DNA of 18,574 nucleotides from a bacterium. GTDB lineage: Bacteria > UBP6 > JAFGXH01. The position numbers were made by a program, and so were the translations under genes. Where the stretch lies: assembly GCA_027064085.1 (NCBI GenBank), contig JAMOQH010000033.1:1-18574 (forward strand), written 5' to 3'. Shown one piece after another: positions 16,258 to 18,574 of this stretch; the first letter of the stretch is position 1; each line of letters begins with the position of its first letter. The notes beneath the pieces are model-generated. The model was not told the origin of the DNA, searched no databases, and was given only the letters and a program-made list of their open reading frames with translations.

Positions 16258-16284
16258 AATAATCAAACCGAAGTTTTGATTATT
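16258..16284 (+). terminator. Stem-loop directly after the uvrA stop
   Basis: AATAATCAAA and TTTGATTATT form a perfect 10-base stem around a 7-base loop starting at the first base after the TAG stop. No U-tract follows, so intrinsic termination is doubtful; it may protect the mRNA end. A second small hairpin, CATTG-CAAA-CAATG, follows at 16295-16308. Confidence 0.38.
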
Positions 16285-16319
16285 AGCATTCAATCATTGC
16301 AAACAATGTTTTCATTTGA

Positions 16320-16345
16320 TTTTTAAGCCCCAAAGGGTCTAAAAA
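16320..16345. terminator. Bidirectional terminator-like hairpin
   Basis: TTTTTAAGCCC and GGGTCTAAAAA pair around a CAAA loop, with two mismatched positions between the G:C clamp and the A/T part. The GC core plus T-rich and A-rich flanks are the form of a bidirectional intrinsic terminator. It is the best candidate for ending uvrA transcription. Confidence 0.42.
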
Positions 16346-16389
16346 ATGGAAGAAGTTGACATCTATAAGCAATTTTGTTATTTACTTAA

Positions 16390-16527
16390 TTTTTAATTGT
16401 AGGAGATGAAATAAAGCTCTATTTCATTTTATTAATTTTAATAAAGATTTTACAAAAAGCTCAAGGTATTTGGAGATATTGTGATGATGACCCAACTAGA
16501 AAAGGCTTTGTGGGAAATAGGAAATAG
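16390..16527 (+). pseudogene. Possible gene remnant: open frame without a start codon
   Basis: A 45-codon open frame runs from just after a TAA (16387-16389) to TAG (16525-16527). It has no ATG, GTG or TTG in frame. Its translation has a hydrophobic stretch (KLYFILLILIKIL) followed by a polar part, GIWRYCDDDPTRKGFVGNRK, that looks more like protein than random AT-rich sequence. It could be the 3' end of a decayed gene. Chance cannot be excluded. Confidence 0.22.
16406..16427. repeat. 8-base inverted repeat with T-rich tail
   Basis: ATGAAATA (16406-16413) and TATTTCAT (16420-16427) flank a 6-base AAGCTC loop and are followed by TTTATTAATTTT. It could be a weak terminator or a leader structure for the membrane-protein gene at 16536. 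The stem is AT-rich and would be marginally stable. Confidence 0.28.
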
Positions 16528-16535
16528 GAGTAAAA

Positions 16536-17099
16536 ATGGATGACATAACACTTGAAGAATTTCAAGAGATTTATTCAAAATTAGAGTATGATGAATTATT
16601 AAGTTTAAACTCAGAAGAATTAACTTTAAATGCCCAAAAAGCTTTATCTGAAGAGTTGAATAAAAGGGAAGTCTTAAAAAGTGAGACTCATATTGAAACT
16701 CATATAAAAAGAAATCTAGAAAAGGAACAAAAGCTTGATGTTGATAAAAAATATGACAGAAAAAAATTTACTAATTTAGAGACAAAATCAGAAATTGAAT
16801 CAAGTAAAATAACTACTTGCTTTAATGTAGCTATAACAATAATTTACTTCTTTACATTAGCTATACACGATGCTTTTTTTAAACCATCTAATCAAAAAAT
16901 GAGAATAGATTCTCTATTTGATGCAGATCCTTTAATTGGATTTTTAATATTAGCTCTCTTTGGTATATTGAGTATTATTGTATCACTTGTTATTATAAAG
17001 AAAATTTGGGAAAATCTTTTTATGGATATATTTAATGTAAGAAATATTAATTATGCAGAAGCATATGCCTTTATAATGTTTTTTGCATTTTTATTATAA
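16536..17099 (+). CDS. Hypothetical membrane protein, last helix cut by an in-frame TAA
   Basis: The 187-residue product begins with an acidic helical region (about 1-45) containing ELLSLNSEELTLNAQKALSEEL, of the EL-x-x-LT-x-EAQ-x-AL-x-EEL kind seen at the N-terminus of assorted small bacterial membrane proteins. A charged linker follows (about 46-90), then helices at about 94-113 and 128-156, and a third that begins near 170 and is broken by the stop. AATAGGAG lies upstream of the ATG. The TAA at 17097-17099 falls in the middle of the third helix; the same frame stays open for 29 more codons that complete the helix and add a charged tail. The gene is therefore probably a recent nonsense mutant, or the base is a sequencing or assembly error. 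I do not recognise a function. Confidence 0.6.
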   Translation: MDDITLEEFQEIYSKLEYDELLSLNSEELTLNAQKALSEELNKREVLKSETHIETHIKRNLEKEQKLDVDKKYDRKKFTNLETKSEIESSKITTCFNVAITIIYFFTLAIHDAFFKPSNQKMRIDSLFDADPLIGFLILALFGILSIIVSLVIIKKIWENLFMDIFNVRNINYAEAYAFIMFFAFLL

Positions 17100-17189
17100 T
17101 TGTTTTTTTTATTTAAAAGCTTAAGAGAGGAATATTCTAAGCATTTAATAGAGACAAAAAATAAAATAATTAAGAAATTAGGAAAATAA
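17100..17189 (+). pseudogene. In-frame continuation of the interrupted membrane protein
   Basis: Directly after the TAA, in the same frame, 29 sense codons are followed by a TAA at 17187-17189. They read LFFLFKSLREEY, then a lysine-rich tail ending IIKKLGK. The hydrophobic start joins FIMFFAFLL of the preceding ORF into one helix of normal length, and the basic tail fits the inside-positive end. There is no start codon or ribosome-binding site of its own. Confidence 0.5.
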
Positions 17190-17213
17190 AAGTTAATTTT
17201 TAGAGATGAATTT

Positions 17214-17453
17214 ATGGCAACAATAGTTAGAAGTAAGAGAAATAGAAAGAAGTATATTCTTTTAGGTGCAGGATTTGGAGCTTATGAATCTAAAAAGGGA
17301 AATTGGTTATTGGGTGACCTTTCTGCTGATACTAACAAGGGGACTATTGAGTTGTTATGTGTTTCTGATTCAAAAGGAAATATTAATTGGATATATTCAT
17401 CCGATTTAATAGTTGTATCTATTAATGGAGTTAAGCCTGAAGATATTTTATAA
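17214..17453 (+). CDS. Small hypothetical protein
   Basis: This 79-residue protein has a basic N-terminus (RSKRNRKK) followed by a glycine-rich, probably all-beta core with ILLGAGFGAYES, GNWLLGDL, LCVSDSKGNINWIYSSDL and a final SINGVKPEDIL. The pattern suggests a compact beta-barrel or SH3-like fold, but I recognise no family. A GAGATGAA stretch just upstream can serve as ribosome-binding site. It begins 24 bases after the end of the interrupted membrane-protein frame and probably shares its transcript. There is no membrane segment and only one cysteine. Composition and conserved-looking Gly/Trp pattern support a real gene. Confidence 0.6.
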   Translation: MATIVRSKRNRKKYILLGAGFGAYESKKGNWLLGDLSADTNKGTIELLCVSDSKGNINWIYSSDLIVVSINGVKPEDIL

Positions 17454-17560
17454 TCTCCATTTTAAAATTTTTCCAAAATTTCTATTAATTTAATATAATA
17501 TTAGATTATAAGCTAAGCTTTCAGTGTAAAACCTATAAAGCAAGTTTGAAAATATTAAAA
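17454..17560. other. Convergent AT-rich spacer
   Basis: The 107 bases between the 79-residue gene and the convergent Tudor-like gene hold only AT-rich short inverted repeats (for example AAATTTT-TCC-AAAATTT at 17465-17481). One of these may act as a weak terminator. Nothing else is seen. Confidence 0.4.
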
Positions 17561-18571
17561 TTACTTAACTAATTCAACAAAGTTTTCTGAAGCCCATATC
17601 GCTTGAATTTCTTTAAATTTTACAAATAGCTTTTTCTTGTTTTTATCAATTTTTTCTACAACTCCAACATAAGAAGCCGTTCTAAACTTAACTTTAACTT
17701 TATCACCTACTTTAAATATTTTTTCAGCAGGTTTTTCTCCTGATATTTTTTTAGTATATTCGGTATAAACCCATGAATCTTTCATGGTATCAAAATCAAC
17801 TAAGAGTTTTTTATCTTGTTTATTAATTTCTTTGATACTACCTTTATAACTTCCATTTGAAAACTTAACTTCTACTCTATCTCCAATATTAAATCCAATT
17901 TTAGTATTAGAATTATCTACAAATTTTGATGTATCAGCTTTCTTCATAAATCTTGCTTCACCCCAGATAGTTTTTATATTTTTAAATTTAATTTGATATC
18001 TATTTTTATTATATATATCTAGTTTTATAACCTTTCCATAATTCAAACCATTACTAAACTTATATGAGACGATATCTCCAACTTTAAAACTTTCAAGTTC
18101 TATGAATAATGTTTTTTTAGCATCACAATTTTTATTTCCAAAAGCTTCTATAGTTTTTATTTCATCTTCTGATGGAACATAAAAGTCTATAGCTAAAATC
18201 CTCCATGTTTTTGATATTTCATCGAAAGATATTGCAAATCTTGCTGATTTTCTTCCTTCTTTATCAAAAAACTGCATCATATTTGATTGTTTATGTTTTA
18301 CTTTTGGAATTTGGCAATACATTCTTTTATATGCTTCCTTATTTTTTAATATTTTTTGCATATTGTTAAATTCTCTACGAAGCAAAACATTTTTTCTATT
18401 CTTTACAAAAAATGATGGAGCAAACCTTTTATATATTATTGCTTGCATTTCTAAAGTGTCTGCATTTAACATTTTATCATGTAAATAGTATATAAATTTA
18501 TCCCCCATTTTAAACTTAGGAACAGTTATTTTAGGAAGTCTGTCTACTATCGCAGCAGCTTCTCTTTCCAT
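17561..18571 (-). CDS. Protein with three C-terminal Tudor/SH3-like repeats (5' end may lie outside the window)
   Basis: The first 160 of 336 residues are mostly charged, with a TWRILAIDFYV strand segment near 122-132 that I cannot assign. Three tandem repeats of about 50 residues follow (162-211, 227-276, 286-336). Each reads F-x-x-GD-x-V-x-x-KF-x-x-(A/G)-x-Y-x-G-x-(V/I)-x-x-I-...-K-x-x-F, ending in an I-W or S-W turn. They resemble Tudor, Agenet or SH3-like beta-barrels that bind peptides or nucleic acid. The ATG used is only three bases from the window edge and the frame stays open to the edge (AAT). The N-terminus seen, EREAAAIVDRLP, looks internal, so the real start is probably further upstream. 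No membrane segment or signal peptide is visible. Function unknown. Confidence 0.62.
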   Translation of the reverse strand: MEREAAAIVDRLPKITVPKFKMGDKFIYYLHDKMLNADTLEMQAIIYKRFAPSFFVKNRKNVLLRREFNNMQKILKNKEAYKRMYCQIPKVKHKQSNMMQFFDKEGRKSARFAISFDEISKTWRILAIDFYVPSEDEIKTIEAFGNKNCDAKKTLFIELESFKVGDIVSYKFSNGLNYGKVIKLDIYNKNRYQIKFKNIKTIWGEARFMKKADTSKFVDNSNTKIGFNIGDRVEVKFSNGSYKGSIKEINKQDKKLLVDFDTMKDSWVYTEYTKKISGEKPAEKIFKVGDKVKVKFRTASYVGVVEKIDKNKKKLFVKFKEIQAIWASENFVELVK

Positions 18572-18574
18572 ATT

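Noticed and set aside
16401-16414. Strong AGGAG followed immediately by ATG-AAA-TAA, a minimal ORF
   Set aside because: The ribosome-binding site is too close to the ATG and a two-codon ORF cannot be distinguished from chance; it lies in an inverted repeat that explains the sequence as well.
17097-17099. Programmed stop-codon readthrough at the TAA
   Set aside because: TAA is the least readthrough-prone stop and no downstream stimulatory structure is visible; mutation or sequence error is simpler.

Overview
The window is strongly AT-rich (A/T-ending codons and AT-rich spacers throughout). It reads like a chromosomal piece of a Gram-negative bacterium. A secreted calcium-binding thrombospondin type 3 repeat protein with a Cys/transmembrane/basic C-terminal sorting tail, a MshEN-domain protein with an acidic linker, and a PepSY-type membrane protein recall deltaproteobacterial lineages (Myxococcota, Bradymonadales or Desulfobacterota-like groups). 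That placement is an inference; no rRNA or tRNA gene is present to test it.

Region 1 (18-6081, minus strand) is a tight six-gene operon read right to left: a MshEN protein, a degenerate Opp/Dpp-like ABC ATPase, an eight-cysteine zinc-ribbon-like protein, a GlmU-type nucleotidyltransferase without its acetyltransferase half, an App1-like HAD phosphatase, and an internally duplicated PepSY-type membrane protein. Neighbours overlap by 1-23 bases, abut, or are 21 bases apart. The combination has no standard pathway name, and this is the best candidate here for an undescribed functional unit.

Region 2 (6306-9774, plus strand) is a sodium-pumping decarboxylase operon in the order carboxyltransferase, small membrane anchor, biotin carrier, membrane carboxybiotin decarboxylase. 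This is the mmdADCB order known for methylmalonyl-CoA decarboxylase. It points to propionate or succinate metabolism in which decarboxylation energy is stored as a Na+ gradient.

Region 3 (9850-13236, minus) encodes one 1128-residue exported protein: a signal peptide, three lectin-like beta-sandwich segments, 19 thrombospondin type 3 repeats and a membrane-anchoring tail. It diverges from uvrA (13456-16257, plus), whose product is the damage-recognition ATPase of nucleotide excision repair. The 219-base spacer between them carries good candidate promoters in both directions, three palindromes that overlap or adjoin them, and two GC-rich hairpins sharing an exact 19-base direct repeat.

Region 4 (16258-18574) looks accessory: a run of stem-loops, a start-less reading-frame remnant, a small membrane protein whose last helix is cut by an in-frame TAA with coherent coding sequence beyond it, a 79-residue hypothetical, and a minus-strand protein with three Tudor/SH3-like repeats whose start may lie outside the window.
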